A stretch of DNA of 64,000 nucleotides from Jeotgalicoccus saudimassiliensis. Its GTDB lineage: Bacteria; Bacillota; Bacilli; Staphylococcales; Salinicoccaceae. Both the position numbers and the translations under genes were made by a program. The notes under the pieces were generated by a model. It was not told the origin of the DNA. It made no database searches and worked only from the letters and a program-made list of their open reading frames with translations. This document shows positions 1 to 10,797 of this stretch, in pieces. Positions within the stretch are counted from its first letter, which is position 1, and each line of letters starts with the position of its first letter. The stretch is taken from the NCBI RefSeq assembly GCF_000756715.1, contig NZ_CCSE01000001.1, forward strand, positions 1,116,001 to 1,180,000. The letters are read 5' to 3'.

Positions 1-407
1 GACAGCACACCCAGTCTGAACAGTGTTCGCAGTTTCATTAAATCGTTGCCGAACGCATCCGATCCTTCCAGTGTCAGCACAGCACCGTACTCGTGTTCTT
101 TTAAATTTTTAATGTCCGAAAGCTTCTTAATATGCACCATATTGTCCATCGTCAGCACTTCTTCGTAAAATGCATCGATCTGTTCCAGCGCATGCTGCCA
201 TTTTTCGTTATCCGGAATACCGGGAGAAATGAATATTGCGTAAAACTGTACTTTCACATTTCCTTTAATTCTGCGTTCCATATTCACATCAAGTTCATCC
301 GAGTTTAAATAGTTCAGCTGCCGCTCCTGTTGAAAATAACCGTGCGTTGCACGGGCGTCACCTTGAAGTTTCAATAAAGCATCGCAATGTGTATCAATAA
401 TATTCAT
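1..407 (-). CDS. Membrane dipeptidase (peptidase M19), C-terminus cut by window edge
   Basis: Open frame running off the left edge; about 135 N-terminal residues are visible. ATG at 407 follows an AGGGGAGAT ribosome site. The N-terminus reads MNIIDTHCDALLK, and its His7-x-Asp9 pair is the first zinc-binding motif of the renal/membrane dipeptidase family. Staphylococcal and bacillary homologues are about 300-320 aa, so more than half is missing here. Members hydrolyse dipeptides with a binuclear zinc centre, usually in the cytoplasm in Firmicutes. It is transcribed divergently from the YjiH-type gene, and a near-perfect cre box overlaps its probable -35. Family assignment is firm from the N-terminal motif; substrate is unknown. 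Confidence 0.8.
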   Translation of the reverse strand, partial: MNIIDTHCDALLKLQGDARATHGYFQQERQLNYLNSDELDVNMERRIKGNVKVQFYAIFISPGIPDNEKWQHALEQIDAFYEEVLTMDNMVHIKKLSDIKNLKEHEYGAVLTLEGSDAFGNDLMKLRTLFRLGVL

Positions 408-435
408 AAATATCTCCCCTTTTCTCTATTATTCC

Positions 436-502
436 ATTATAATAGAAATCAGCGTATATGAAAACGTTTTCTACTTTACTATTATTCATAAACTTGTATA
501 AT
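436..502. promoter_or_regulatory. Divergent promoters with a near-consensus cre box (459-472)
   Basis: The 14-mer TGAAAACGTTTTCT at 459-472 matches the CcpA operator consensus TGWAANCGNTNWCA at 13 of 14 positions. On the minus strand it overlaps a TTTTCA -35 (459-464), 17 bp from a TATAAT -10 (436-441), giving a good promoter for the dipeptidase gene. On the plus strand TATAAT at 497-502 with TTTACT at 475-480 (16 bp spacing) can serve the YjiH-type gene. Catabolite repression of the dipeptidase, and possibly of both genes, is inferred from this geometry. Confidence 0.65.
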
Positions 503-556
503 TATTTAGTACATAAATATTAAATAGTTAAATTTACAATAAAAAGAGGGTATATT

Positions 557-1885
557 ATGTCACGTTTTTCTACATTCTTAAAGTTCTTTATCCCTTCTGT
601 CATCGGTGTGTTCATGTTCCTTGTGCCGCTGAAGATCGATGGAGATACGACTGTTCCCGTTGCCTTTCTCGCGAGTGCCATCATAGATTTTATCACCATT
701 GAAACCATTACACTGCTGACAGTTGCAGTTATTGTTATTTCGGCAGTTTTCAGTATTATATACAGCTGGATGATAAAAACCGGTTCCGGTTTTATGCATG
801 ATGTATTTAATACTTCCAACTTCTGGGTTATTTTAAGAGCAATCGGTGCGTTATTTGCAGTACTTGCATATGCACAGTTTGGTCCGGAGATGATTACTTC
901 CGAAAATACCGGAGCGATGATCCTGCATGATCTGCAGCCAACGTTATTCACTGTATTCATCATTGCCGGATTCTTCCTGCCGCTTCTGTTAAATTACGGA
1001 CTGCTGGAGTTTATCGGTACAGTATTTTCAAAAATTATGCGTCCGCTGTTCACACTTCCGGGGCGTTCGACAGTCGATAATCTGGCTTCATGGGTCGGCG
1101 ACGGTACTGTCGGTGTCATTTTAACAAGCAAACAATATGAAGACGGTTACTACACTAAGCGTGAGGCAAGTGTTATCGCTTCGACATTCTCGGTTGTGTC
1201 CATTACGTTTACGATTGTTATTCTCGATTTAATCGGCCTGATGCATATGTTCGGCCAGTTCTATTTAACAATTATCGTTGCAGGTGTTGCCGCAGCATTA
1301 ATTATGCCGCGTATCCCGCCATTATCTAAAATTGAAGACAGCTATTACAACAGTGAATCGGTACTTGAAGAAACGATTCCTGAAGGTTATAACCCGATTT
1401 CCTGGGGTTACAAGCAGGCGATGGACAAAGCGGAGAAATCTCCAGGTATTCTGCCGTTAATTAAAGAAGGAATTAAAACTGTATTTGATACATGGTTCGG
1501 TGTACTTCCAGTCGTTATGGCGATTGGTACACTCGGTACTATTCTTGCAGAATATACACCAATCTTTGCATGGCTCGGCATGCCGTTCGTTCCATTACTT
1601 GAAATGATCGGAATTCCCGAAGCACAGGCGATGAGTGAAACGATTTTTATCGGGTTTACCGATATGTTCCTGCCGGCCATTCTGATTGAAAGCGTACAGA
1701 GTGATATGACCCGCTTCATCGTTGGTGCAATGAGTATTACACAGCTCATTTACCTCTCTGAAGTCGGCGGCGTGATTCTCGGTTCGAAAATCCCGCTTGG
1801 AATCGGCAAACTGTTTGTAATCTTCCTGCTCAGAACAATTATCACATTACCAATCGTTATCGTTGCAGCATTACTTATTTTCTAA
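557..1885 (+). CDS. yjiH: YjiH-family nucleoside-recognition (Gate) domain membrane protein
   Basis: Predicted polytopic membrane protein of 442 aa with about ten hydrophobic segments, the first at residues 8-22. The opening SRFSTFLKFFIPSVIGVF and the internal DNLASWVGDGTVGVILTSKQ stretch are typical of YjiH proteins, which carry the Gate (nucleoside recognition) fold. Transport of a small organic solute is assumed for the family, but no substrate is established. ATG 557 follows AAAGAGGG. The gene ends in a strong bidirectional terminator shared with tyrS. It stands alone, divergent from a dipeptidase, which could hint at peptide or amino-acid metabolism; that is inference only. Confidence 0.8.
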   Translation: MSRFSTFLKFFIPSVIGVFMFLVPLKIDGDTTVPVAFLASAIIDFITIETITLLTVAVIVISAVFSIIYSWMIKTGSGFMHDVFNTSNFWVILRAIGALFAVLAYAQFGPEMITSENTGAMILHDLQPTLFTVFIIAGFFLPLLLNYGLLEFIGTVFSKIMRPLFTLPGRSTVDNLASWVGDGTVGVILTSKQYEDGYYTKREASVIASTFSVVSITFTIVILDLIGLMHMFGQFYLTIIVAGVAAALIMPRIPPLSKIEDSYYNSESVLEETIPEGYNPISWGYKQAMDKAEKSPGILPLIKEGIKTVFDTWFGVLPVVMAIGTLGTILAEYTPIFAWLGMPFVPLLEMIGIPEAQAMSETIFIGFTDMFLPAILIESVQSDMTRFIVGAMSITQLIYLSEVGGVILGSKIPLGIGKLFVIFLLRTIITLPIVIVAALLIF

Positions 1886-1887
1886 GG

Positions 1888-1925
1888 CAAAAAGGTCAGC
1901 ATCCGGATGGATGCTGACCTTTTTT

Positions 1926-1927
<2 letters not shown>
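1888..1927. terminator. Bidirectional terminator between yjiH and tyrS
   Basis: GGTCAGCATCC pairs with GGATGCTGACC around a GGAT loop, with an A-run before and a T-run after. It therefore works on both strands and ends the two convergent genes. Confidence 0.92.
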
Positions 1928-3430
<1,503 letters not shown>

Positions 3431-3541
3431 CCAAGTATATTATCAGCATGATAAAAAGTCAAGTTCCATGCCGCCCTCCCATGCTTTTTCCTTTGACTTT
3501 CCCTGTTTTTGATATACGATAACAGGGTTGATTACAATACG

Positions 3542-3591
3542 CTTACACCGGCTTTTATCACTATGAGTGTAAGAAGGACATATGATATAAT
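3542..3591 (+). promoter_or_regulatory. Promoter of the class A PBP gene with an inverted repeat over the -35 region
   Basis: TATAAT at 3586-3591 is a perfect -10, but no good -35 lies 16-18 bp upstream. An inverted repeat, CTTACAC (3542-3548) and GTGTAAG (about 3567-3573), spans the -35 zone. It may be an operator for an activator or repressor; no regulator is assigned. Confidence 0.4.
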
Positions 3592-3611
3592 CTTTTTAAC
3601 AGGAGGTAGAC

Positions 3612-6131
3612 ATGGATAAGAAAAATGACTTTATTGATAATATAAAAAAAATGTTCTCCCGTAAAGATCCGGACAAAAAGAAAGATAAAGTCCACGGAAA
3701 AACTGCGAAGGACAAATATCATAATACAGTCGCCCGCTTTAAAAAAGCCGGGTCTCCGCTCAGGGTGTCGTTCTTTACAGCATATGACACTATATGGAAT
3801 GTAGTTTTATTCTTACTATTAGCATTCACCCTGCTCGGAATATTTCTTTTCAGCATCGGTCTCGGCTACTTCGCAGCACTTGTCTCTGACGAGGATGTGC
3901 TTGCACAGGAAGAAATTCATACCAGTCTGACCGAAATGACTGAAAGTACGACTGTAACATTCGGCTCCGGTGAAGAACTCGGAACATTAAGGTCCGACCT
4001 GATCCGCGAAACTGTCGATTATGAAAACATCTCGGAGAACGTCACAAAAGCACTGATTTCCACTGAGGATGAACACTTCTATGAACATAACGGAGTCGTT
4101 CCAAAAGCATTCCTCCGAGCATCGCTGCAGCAGGTTTCAGGCGGTGAGGAAAGTTCGGGCGGCAGTACCATTACCCAGCAGCTTGTAAAAAACCAGATGC
4201 TGACGAACGATCCGACATTCGACCGTAAAGCAACAGAACTTCTGCTCGCTTTCAGAGTCGAAAACATTTTATCGAAAGAAGAAATTCTTGAAGCATACTT
4301 AAACGCAGTATCATTTGGCCGTAATGCCAACGGACAGAATATCGCGGGAATTGAGTCCGCGGCACAGGGCGTATTCAACAAACCCGCTGCCGAGCTGAAC
4401 ATTGCCGAAAGTGCATTTTTAGCAGGACTGCCGCAAAACCCGTATGCTTACACTCCGTTTAATCAGGACGGTTCAATGAAAGAAGAGGAATTCCTTGCCG
4501 CCGGTAAAAACCGTCAGGAATTCGTACTTTCGAGAATGCTGACTGAAGGTGCCATTACTCAGGAAGAATACGATCAGGCAATGGAATACAATATTTATGA
4601 AACGATGGCTTCAAGCGTAGTCGTTCCAAACCAGAATTATCCGTTCCTGACAGATGAAATTGAACGCCGCGGCGTCGATATTATCAAATATATTCTCGCT
4701 GAACAGGACGGCATCAGCCGTGAAGATGTCAATTCAACGCCGTTAATCAATCAGGAGTACACTCAAAAAGCGAATGACGCAATGCGTAACGAAGGGTACC
4801 AGATTGAAACGACGATCGATAAGAACATTTACGATACGATGCAGGATACGAAAAATAATAACTTCAGCTACTACGGGCAGCGCAGCAGTCTTGATGCTCT
4901 GAACGCAGTAGAAGGTGAAGAAGAAAATATTCTGAACCACGAAGTCGGCATGGTTCTAAAAGACAATGCCACAGGTAAAATACTCGGTTTCGTCGGCGGA
5001 CGTGATTACGAGGAATCGGAAGTTAACCACGCAACACAGACTACACGTCAGGCAGGTTCAACGATGAAGCCGCTGACGACGTTTGCACCGGCAATAGACC
5101 GCGGGTTAATCGTACCGGATACAGTGCTGCTGGATGAAGAATTCAGCTTTAACGGCTACGCGCCAAAGAACTACTCTACTGAAGAGTACGGCCTCGTCTC
5201 TGCGAAGCACGCACTCAGCAACTCATATAACTTAAGTACATTAAGATTATGGTCTGAAGTCAGAAATCATAATCCGGGACAGTACCTGGAGCAGATGGGT
5301 CTGAATGTTTCGGACGAATTACTCAGCACAATTTCACTGCCGCTTGGTACAAATGATGTATCCGTTGTAGACAACGTCGATGCATTCTCTACATTCGGTA
5401 ACCAGGGTGAAATGACGGAAAGCTATATGATTCAATCAATTACTGATCCAAACGGTGAAGTCATTTATGAACATCAGGCAGATCCGACAAAAGTATTTAA
5501 AGAATCCACATCATTCCTGATGGCCGATATGCTTAAAGAATCATTTGTAACAGGTTCTGTTTATCACATTAAAGATTACTATGCATCTGTTCAGGGTGTT
5601 TATGACTGGTCAGCGAAGACAGGTACATCAGAACGCTTCGTCGATTCATGGATGGTCGGCTTTAACCCGAAAGTTACATTAGGTATATGGATGGGCTACG
5701 ACCGTAATATTCCTCAGGTATACGACACCGATGCCGAACAGTACCATCACCTGTATAACTGGAGAAACATGGCACAGGCACTGTCAAACGCCGCTCCGGA
5801 GCAGCTTGGTGCATACGAACAATTCCAGCAGCCTTCATCAGTAAGAACAGAAGAATTCTGTGCACTGACTATGGAACTGGAAGACGACTGTTCCAAGAGC
5901 ATGGACAAGTCAATTAAAGGTTTAATCGCAGAAGATACACAATTCTCGAACAAGGGCTCATTAAGTGACCCGGCAATCCAGTCCCGTATGGGTTCTGCAA
6001 TTGACGGCGGACTTTCAAACAGCGACTTACGGGGACGCGTCACACGTACGTACGACGACAGATATACAGTCGGCAGATCATCAAGCAGTTCATCTAAAGA
6101 TAAAGACAAGGATAAAGATGATGACGATTAA
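3612..6131 (+). CDS. Class A penicillin-binding protein (PBP1A-type transglycosylase/transpeptidase)
   Basis: Bifunctional peptidoglycan synthase, 839 aa. A basic cytoplasmic N-terminus is followed by one membrane segment at about residues 62-92. The glycosyltransferase domain shows EDEHFYEHNG, GGSTITQQLVKN, RKATELLLA and KEEILEAYLN. The transpeptidase domain has the catalytic STMK at 483-486, a SYN motif in LSNSYNLST, and KTGT at 669-672. The C-terminus is a low-complexity Ser/Lys/Asp tail. ATG 3612 follows ACAGGAGGTAGAC. All catalytic motifs are intact, so it should be active at the outer face of the membrane. Its position next to tyrS matches related staphylococcal genomes. The exact PBP number is not assignable from sequence alone. 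Confidence 0.93.
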   Translation: MDKKNDFIDNIKKMFSRKDPDKKKDKVHGKTAKDKYHNTVARFKKAGSPLRVSFFTAYDTIWNVVLFLLLAFTLLGIFLFSIGLGYFAALVSDEDVLAQEEIHTSLTEMTESTTVTFGSGEELGTLRSDLIRETVDYENISENVTKALISTEDEHFYEHNGVVPKAFLRASLQQVSGGEESSGGSTITQQLVKNQMLTNDPTFDRKATELLLAFRVENILSKEEILEAYLNAVSFGRNANGQNIAGIESAAQGVFNKPAAELNIAESAFLAGLPQNPYAYTPFNQDGSMKEEEFLAAGKNRQEFVLSRMLTEGAITQEEYDQAMEYNIYETMASSVVVPNQNYPFLTDEIERRGVDIIKYILAEQDGISREDVNSTPLINQEYTQKANDAMRNEGYQIETTIDKNIYDTMQDTKNNNFSYYGQRSSLDALNAVEGEEENILNHEVGMVLKDNATGKILGFVGGRDYEESEVNHATQTTRQAGSTMKPLTTFAPAIDRGLIVPDTVLLDEEFSFNGYAPKNYSTEEYGLVSAKHALSNSYNLSTLRLWSEVRNHNPGQYLEQMGLNVSDELLSTISLPLGTNDVSVVDNVDAFSTFGNQGEMTESYMIQSITDPNGEVIYEHQADPTKVFKESTSFLMADMLKESFVTGSVYHIKDYYASVQGVYDWSAKTGTSERFVDSWMVGFNPKVTLGIWMGYDRNIPQVYDTDAEQYHHLYNWRNMAQALSNAAPEQLGAYEQFQQPSSVRTEEFCALTMELEDDCSKSMDKSIKGLIAEDTQFSNKGSLSDPAIQSRMGSAIDGGLSNSDLRGRVTRTYDDRYTVGRSSSSSSKDKDKDKDDDD

Positions 6132-6150
6132 TTATTAATTGACTAAGTTG

Positions 6151-6181
6151 AACACCTCCACTAAGTGTGGAGGTGTTTTTT
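6151..6181 (+). terminator. Terminator of the PBP gene
   Basis: AACACCTCCAC pairs with GTGGAGGTGTT and is followed by a run of T. It lies 20 bp after the stop codon. Confidence 0.92.
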
Positions 6182-6369
6182 GTGGTCGTTTGGCTGGTCG
6201 TTAGTGATGTAGGCGGCGATACTGTCCGATAAATCCATTTGTCAGACAATGTGGGCGCGACACTGTCACTCAAAACGATTTAACTGACAATGTCGACCTG
6301 TTTCCGGATTCTAACGACATTTCTCCTCTCTTCCCACCTTCCCATCTCCAGCCAAACACAAAAAACCCG
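6176..6369. repeat. Degenerate two-unit 41-bp hairpin array with nested inverted arms (array A)
   Basis: Two adjacent 41-bp units (6216-6256 and 6257-6297) agree at about 30 of 41 positions by eye, and both contain ACTGTC and GACAATGT-like blocks. GACAATGT pairs with ACACTGTC across the unit junction (7 of 8 bases, 7-nt loop). The array is bracketed by nested inverted repeats: TTTTTTGTG/CACAAAAAA, TTTGGCTGG (6189-6197)/CCAGCCAAA, and GTCGTTAG (6197-6204)/CTAACGAC (about 6311-6318). It sits between the terminators of two convergent genes. Same period and layout as the arrays at 12.65 and 31.53 kb, but a different stem sequence. Confidence 0.7.
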
Positions 6370-6393
6370 GAATCCAAAGATTCCGGGTTTTTA
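6358..6393. terminator. Terminator of fhs (bidirectional form)
   Basis: AAAACCCGGAATC pairs with GATTCCGGGTTTT. The minus-strand copy of the A-run gives the T-tail for fhs. Confidence 0.92.
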
Positions 6394-6410
6394 CTATCAT
6401 TATTTAAGTT

Positions 6411-8078
6411 CTAGAATAATCCAGTTGAAGAACCGTCAGCATTTACATCCATGTTGTTAGCTGAAGGAACTTTAGGAAGTCCAGGCATTGTCATGATATC
6501 ACCAGTAAGTGCAACAACGAATCCTGCACCTGCTTTAGCGATTACTTCACGTACTGTTACGTTGAAGCCTGAAGGACGTCCAAGTTTCTTAGGATCATCT
6601 GATAATGAGTACTGAGTCTTAGCCATACATACCGGGAAGTTGCCCCAGCCGTTAGCTTCGATGTCAGCGATTTGTTTTTTAGCTTTGTCTGTTAAGATAA
6701 CGCCGTCTCCGCCGTATACTTCTGTAACGATCTTCTCGATCTTGTCAGCGATTGGCAGTTCATCTTCATAAAGGTGGTGGAAGTCGTTACCAGCTTCAAC
6801 AGCTTCTAATACCTGCTCAGCCAGTTCTACGCCGCCTGCTCCGCCTTTCTCCCATACCTGTGTTAATGCAACGCGTACGCCCTGATCTTTACACCAGTTA
6901 AGAACGAATTCTCTTTCTTCGTCAGTGTCAGTTACAAAGTCGTTTAACGCGATTACAGGCTCAACGCCGAATTTACGAGCGTTTTCGATGTGTTTACCTA
7001 AGTTAACAACACCTTCTTTTAGTGCGTCAACGTTAGCTTCGCCTAAGTCAGCTTTAGCTACTCCGCCGTTCATCTTAAGCGCACGGATTGTTGCTACTAA
7101 AACGATAGCATCAGGCTTGAATCCGCCCATGCGTGCTTTAATATCCATGAATTTCTCTCCGCCAAGGTCAGAGCCGAATCCACACTCAGTTACAACGATA
7201 TCAGCAAGCTGTCTTGCAGTGTTTGTTGCAATGATTGAGTTACATCCGTGTGCAATGTTAGCGAATGGTCCACCGTGGATTAATGCAGGTGTACCTTCCA
7301 TAGTCTGTACTAAGTTAGGTTTGATTGCTTCTTTAAGAAGAAGTGCTAATGCACCTTCAACTTCAAGCTCGCCTACTGTTACAGGTTTCTTGTCGTACGT
7401 ATAACCGAATACAATTTTAGCTAATTTTTCTTTAAGATCGATGATGTCGTTTGACAGACATAGTACAGCCATGATTTCACTCGCAACTGTAATATCGAAT
7501 CCATCTTCACGAGGAACACCTCTTGTAGGTCCGCCCAGGCCGACAACTACTTGACGAAGTGCACGGTCGTTCATGTCAATAACGCGTTTCCAAGTAACAC
7601 GGCGCGGGTCAATGTTTAACTTGTTGCCGTGGTGGATGTGGTTATCGATGAAAGCACTCAGTGCATTATTTGCTGCAGTAATCGCGTGTAGGTCACCGTT
7701 AAAGTGTAGGTTGATTTCTTCCATTGGTAATACCTGTGCGTGGCCTCCGCCTGTCGCTCCACCTTTAACACCCATTACAGGTCCAAGTGAAGGTTCGCGT
7801 AAAGCAACCATTACATTTTTACCAATTTTATTGAAAGCATCACTTAGGCCAACAGTTACTGTTGATTTACCTTCACCGGCAGGTGTCGGGTTCATAGCAG
7901 ATACAAGTACGATTTTAGAATCTTCCTTGTCTCCTTCAAGTTGGTTGATGTCTACTTTTGCCTTGTATTTACCATACATTTCTAATGCTTCTTCAGGGAT
8001 TCCTGCTTTCTTAGCAATGTCCTGAATTGGTTGTATTGAGGCTTTTGACGCAATCTCTTGGTCAGTCAAATGTGCCAT
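6411..8078 (-). CDS. fhs: Formate-tetrahydrofolate ligase
   Basis: Makes 10-formyl-tetrahydrofolate from formate, ATP and tetrahydrofolate, feeding purine synthesis and initiator formyl-Met-tRNA. 555 aa, the standard length. Shows the P-loop-like PAGEGKST, the [20 protein letters not shown] stretch and [19 protein letters not shown]. The start was placed at 8078 because TAGGAGCTGAGAAG precedes this ATG; the 29-codon upstream extension has no site and overlaps the acsA terminator. Codon use is highly adapted, with few rare codons, consistent with high expression. Monocistronic between two terminators. Confidence 0.97.
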   Translation of the reverse strand: MAHLTDQEIASKASIQPIQDIAKKAGIPEEALEMYGKYKAKVDINQLEGDKEDSKIVLVSAMNPTPAGEGKSTVTVGLSDAFNKIGKNVMVALREPSLGPVMGVKGGATGGGHAQVLPMEEINLHFNGDLHAITAANNALSAFIDNHIHHGNKLNIDPRRVTWKRVIDMNDRALRQVVVGLGGPTRGVPREDGFDITVASEIMAVLCLSNDIIDLKEKLAKIVFGYTYDKKPVTVGELEVEGALALLLKEAIKPNLVQTMEGTPALIHGGPFANIAHGCNSIIATNTARQLADIVVTECGFGSDLGGEKFMDIKARMGGFKPDAIVLVATIRALKMNGGVAKADLGEANVDALKEGVVNLGKHIENARKFGVEPVIALNDFVTDTDEEREFVLNWCKDQGVRVALTQVWEKGGAGGVELAEQVLEAVEAGNDFHHLYEDELPIADKIEKIVTEVYGGDGVILTDKAKKQIADIEANGWGNFPVCMAKTQYSLSDDPKKLGRPSGFNVTVREVIAKAGAGFVVALTGDIMTMPGLPKVPSANNMDVNADGSSTGLF

Positions 8079-8145
8079 CTTCTCAGCTCCTAAATATAAT
8101 TTGCAGTTGTAAAACGATTTCACAACTTCATATTCATTATGACAT

Positions 8146-8187
8146 AAAAAACGAAATAGAACCATAATTTACGATTCTATTTCGTTA
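8146..8187 (-). terminator. Terminator of acsA
   Basis: AACGAAATAGAA (8150-8161) pairs with TTCTATTTCGTT (8175-8186). On the minus strand the stem is followed by a T-run. Confidence 0.85.
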
Positions 8188-8218
8188 TCTTATTAATTTT
8201 TCTTATAAATTGTAAATT

Positions 8219-9928
8219 TTAGTCGTCATCCATCGACGATAAGTCACCGGCAGGAAGGTCAAGTTCCCATGCTTTAAGCACACGTCTCATGATTTTACCG
8301 CTTCGTGTCTTAGGCAGGCTGTCCTTAAATTCGATTTCCCGCGGCGCTGCATGCGCTGCAAGTCCGTTCTTAACAAAGACGCGGATTTCTTCTTTAAGCT
8401 CATCAGTCGGCTCATAACCGTCTCTCAGCGCGATAAACGCCTTAACAATTTCTCCGCGCACAGGGTCCGGCTTACCGATAACCCCCGCTTCCTGAACCGC
8501 TTCATGTTCGACGAGTTTGGACTCGATTTCAAACGGTCCGACACGTTCTCCTGCTGTCATGATGACATCGTCCACACGGCCCTGGAACCAGAAATATCCA
8601 TCTTCATCCATGTATGCCGAGTCACCTGAAATGTACCAGTCACCGATGAAATATGAATCGTACTTCGGCTTGTTTTTATAAATTTCACGCATCATCGCCG
8701 GCCAGCCCGATTTCATAGCAAGGTTGCCCATGCGGTTTGGCGGCAGTTCATTCCCCTGATCATCGATAATCGTCGCTTCAACACCCGGCAGCGGTTTACC
8801 CATTGATCCGCCTTTAATGTCCATGGACGGGAAGTTAACGATCATGTGTGCTCCTGTCTCAGTCATCCACCACGTATCGTGAATGCGCAGGTTGAATACT
8901 TCCATCCCCCATTTAACAACTTCAGGGTTTAACGGTTCCCCTACTGAAAGCACATGTCTTAATGCAGATAAATCGTATTTCTCAACGACATTGTCGCTGC
9001 TGCCCATCAGCATTCTGAACGCTGTCGGTGCACTGTACCAGACGGTCACTTTCAGCTCTTCGAGCGCACCGTACCAAGATTCCGGAGAGAATCTTCCGCC
9101 GACGATAACGTTTGTTGCACGGTTCAGCCACGGAGCGAAAATTCCGTATGAAGTTCCTGTAACCCAGCCCGGGTCAGCTGTACACCAGTAAACATCGTCT
9201 TCTTTTAAATCGAGGACATACTTACCTGAAATATACTGCTGCACCATCGCATACTGAGCGTGCAGCACACCTTTAGGCTGGCCTGTTGAACCGCTTGTAT
9301 AATGAAGAATTAAACCGTCTTCTTTATCCAGCCATTCGATGTCAAATTCCGTAGAAGCTTTCTCGAATTCTTTCTTATAACTGATATATTTCTCATCCAC
9401 ATCATCGCCTGAAACGATAACATTTTCAAGATGAGGCAGCTCATCTACAGGTACTCTCGGCAGCAGTTCCGGTGTAGTCACAATTGTTGAAGCATCACTG
9501 TTTTCCATTCTGTCCCTTACTGCTTTTTCCATAAACGCTTCAAATAACGGTCCGACTATTGCACCGATTTTCAGTGCACCAAGCAGTGCAAAATATAACT
9601 CCGGTGAACGCGCCATAAAGATAAATACACGGTCCCCTTTTTTTACACCGGCATTTTTCAGTAAGTTGGCCGCTTTATTTGAGTTCTCTTTCATCTCTTT
9701 AAATGTAAACGACTGAATGTCGTCATCCAGTTTATAGTGCAGTGCGATTTTATCGCCGTGCCCTTCGTCCACGTGTTTATCAATAGCTTCATAAGCCATA
9801 TTCACTTTTCCTGATTCATACCATGAAAATTCTTTCTCAATTTCTTCCCATGAGAAATTATCTTTTGCCGTTTTGTAATCCGGCATGTTTGCGTGTTGAT
9901 CTGTTGCTTTGTAAAGTTCTACTTTCAT
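8219..9928 (-). CDS. acsA: Acetyl-CoA synthetase
   Basis: Activates acetate to acetyl-CoA through acetyl-AMP. 569 aa, matching Bacillus AcsA (about 572). The AMP-binding signature HYTSGSTGQPKGVLH is present. The C-terminal PKTRSGKIMRR carries Lys545, the residue expected to be acetylated by AcuA and deacetylated by AcuC. Start chosen at ATG 9928 with GAAGGG upstream; an in-frame GTG at 9940 is an alternative adding four residues. Divergent from acuABC, as in Bacillus subtilis. Three cre-like boxes in the shared upstream region imply CcpA repression on glucose. Confidence 0.96.
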   Translation of the reverse strand: MKVELYKATDQHANMPDYKTAKDNFSWEEIEKEFSWYESGKVNMAYEAIDKHVDEGHGDKIALHYKLDDDIQSFTFKEMKENSNKAANLLKNAGVKKGDRVFIFMARSPELYFALLGALKIGAIVGPLFEAFMEKAVRDRMENSDASTIVTTPELLPRVPVDELPHLENVIVSGDDVDEKYISYKKEFEKASTEFDIEWLDKEDGLILHYTSGSTGQPKGVLHAQYAMVQQYISGKYVLDLKEDDVYWCTADPGWVTGTSYGIFAPWLNRATNVIVGGRFSPESWYGALEELKVTVWYSAPTAFRMLMGSSDNVVEKYDLSALRHVLSVGEPLNPEVVKWGMEVFNLRIHDTWWMTETGAHMIVNFPSMDIKGGSMGKPLPGVEATIIDDQGNELPPNRMGNLAMKSGWPAMMREIYKNKPKYDSYFIGDWYISGDSAYMDEDGYFWFQGRVDDVIMTAGERVGPFEIESKLVEHEAVQEAGVIGKPDPVRGEIVKAFIALRDGYEPTDELKEEIRVFVKNGLAAHAAPREIEFKDSLPKTRSGKIMRRVLKAWELDLPAGDLSSMDDD

Positions 9929-9956
9929 TCCTAACGACACCCTTCGGTTGTATTTA

Positions 9957-10092
9957 TGATTTCGCTTTCATAAAGCCATTATATTGAAAGACAGTTCAGA
10001 ATTCTATGAAAACGATTAAATTTTTAAAAAATTTTATTTTAAGTGAAATAAAAACGCTTTCACTTTAGTATAGTTTATCAATAATATATAAT
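9957..10092. promoter_or_regulatory. acsA-acuABC divergent promoter region with three cre-like boxes
   Basis: Cre-like sequences lie at 9957-9970 (TGATTTCGCTTTCA, two mismatches to consensus), 10007-10020 (TGAAAACGATTAAA, one mismatch) and 10049-10062 (minus strand TGAAAGCGTTTTTA, one mismatch). A minus-strand TATAAT at 9978-9983 suits acsA. The first box lies just downstream of it (roadblock position) and the second upstream. TATAAT at 10087-10092 suits acuA, with the third box just upstream of its weak -35. CcpA control of these genes is established in B. subtilis; here it is inferred from the boxes. Confidence 0.7.
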
Positions 10093-10146
10093 GATTGTGA
10101 ATATAATTTTTGATAATCTTTGATTACTTTAAAAAGGGGTGTTCCA

Positions 10147-10779
10147 TTGAAGCATCAGAAGCATTACTTTAAAATTGAAGCGAAAACTGACATGGACACT
10201 GTCATTATCGAAGGTCCTCTGGACAGTGACACTTTAAAAACATATACATTTGATGATAATTTAACCGCATTCAGACGGCCTTCCGAGCAATTTCAGGCAC
10301 TGCTTGAAATTGCTGAACTGCCGGAAGGACGCATAATTGTCAGTCATATAGACAATCATATTATCGGATACATTACCTTTCTTCATCCGGACCCGCTTGA
10401 ACGGTGGTCCGACGGCAACCATCCATTCATTATGGAACTGGGTGCCGTGGAGGTGGCTCTGCCCTACCGCAGCTTCGGACTCGGCGGTAAAATGCTGGAA
10501 CTCTCGACATACGATGATTTTATCGAAAACTATATTATCATCACGACGGAATATTACTGGCATTGGGATTTGAAAAATTCAGGACTCGATGTCTACGAAT
10601 ATAAAGACCTGATGATCCGTTTAATGAAGCGTGCGGATTACGAAGTGTTTCAGACAAACGATCCGGAAATTACCGGCCACCCTGCCAATACGCTGATGGC
10701 GCGTATCGGGAAAAATATTAACGATAAACAGATGCAGCAGTTTGATGAGATACGATTTAAAAACCGATTTTTAATTTAA
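10147..10779 (+). CDS. acuA: Protein acetyltransferase AcuA (acts on AcsA)
   Basis: GNAT-fold enzyme that acetylates the active-site lysine of acetyl-CoA synthetase and turns it off. 210 aa, the same length as B. subtilis AcuA, with matching blocks LIGYITFLHPDPLERW-type, ELGAVEVA, TTEYYWHWDLK, HPANTLMARIGKN and an IRFKNRFLI-like end. Start set at TTG 10147, seven bases after AAAAAGGGG, and supported by the family N-terminus. The in-frame TTG at 10120 would place that ribosome site inside the gene. First gene of acuABC; acuB follows 18 bp later. Confidence 0.93.
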   Translation: MKHQKHYFKIEAKTDMDTVIIEGPLDSDTLKTYTFDDNLTAFRRPSEQFQALLEIAELPEGRIIVSHIDNHIIGYITFLHPDPLERWSDGNHPFIMELGAVEVALPYRSFGLGGKMLELSTYDDFIENYIIITTEYYWHWDLKNSGLDVYEYKDLMIRLMKRADYEVFQTNDPEITGHPANTLMARIGKNINDKQMQQFDEIRFKNRFLI

Positions 10780-10797
10780 CGAGGGGCGCGATAGTAA

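Noticed and set aside
6925-8025. Plus-strand frames of about 150 codons opposite fhs
   Set aside because: They lie fully within a well-supported gene with strong codon bias, have no ribosome site, and their amino-acid composition is typical of antisense shadow frames.
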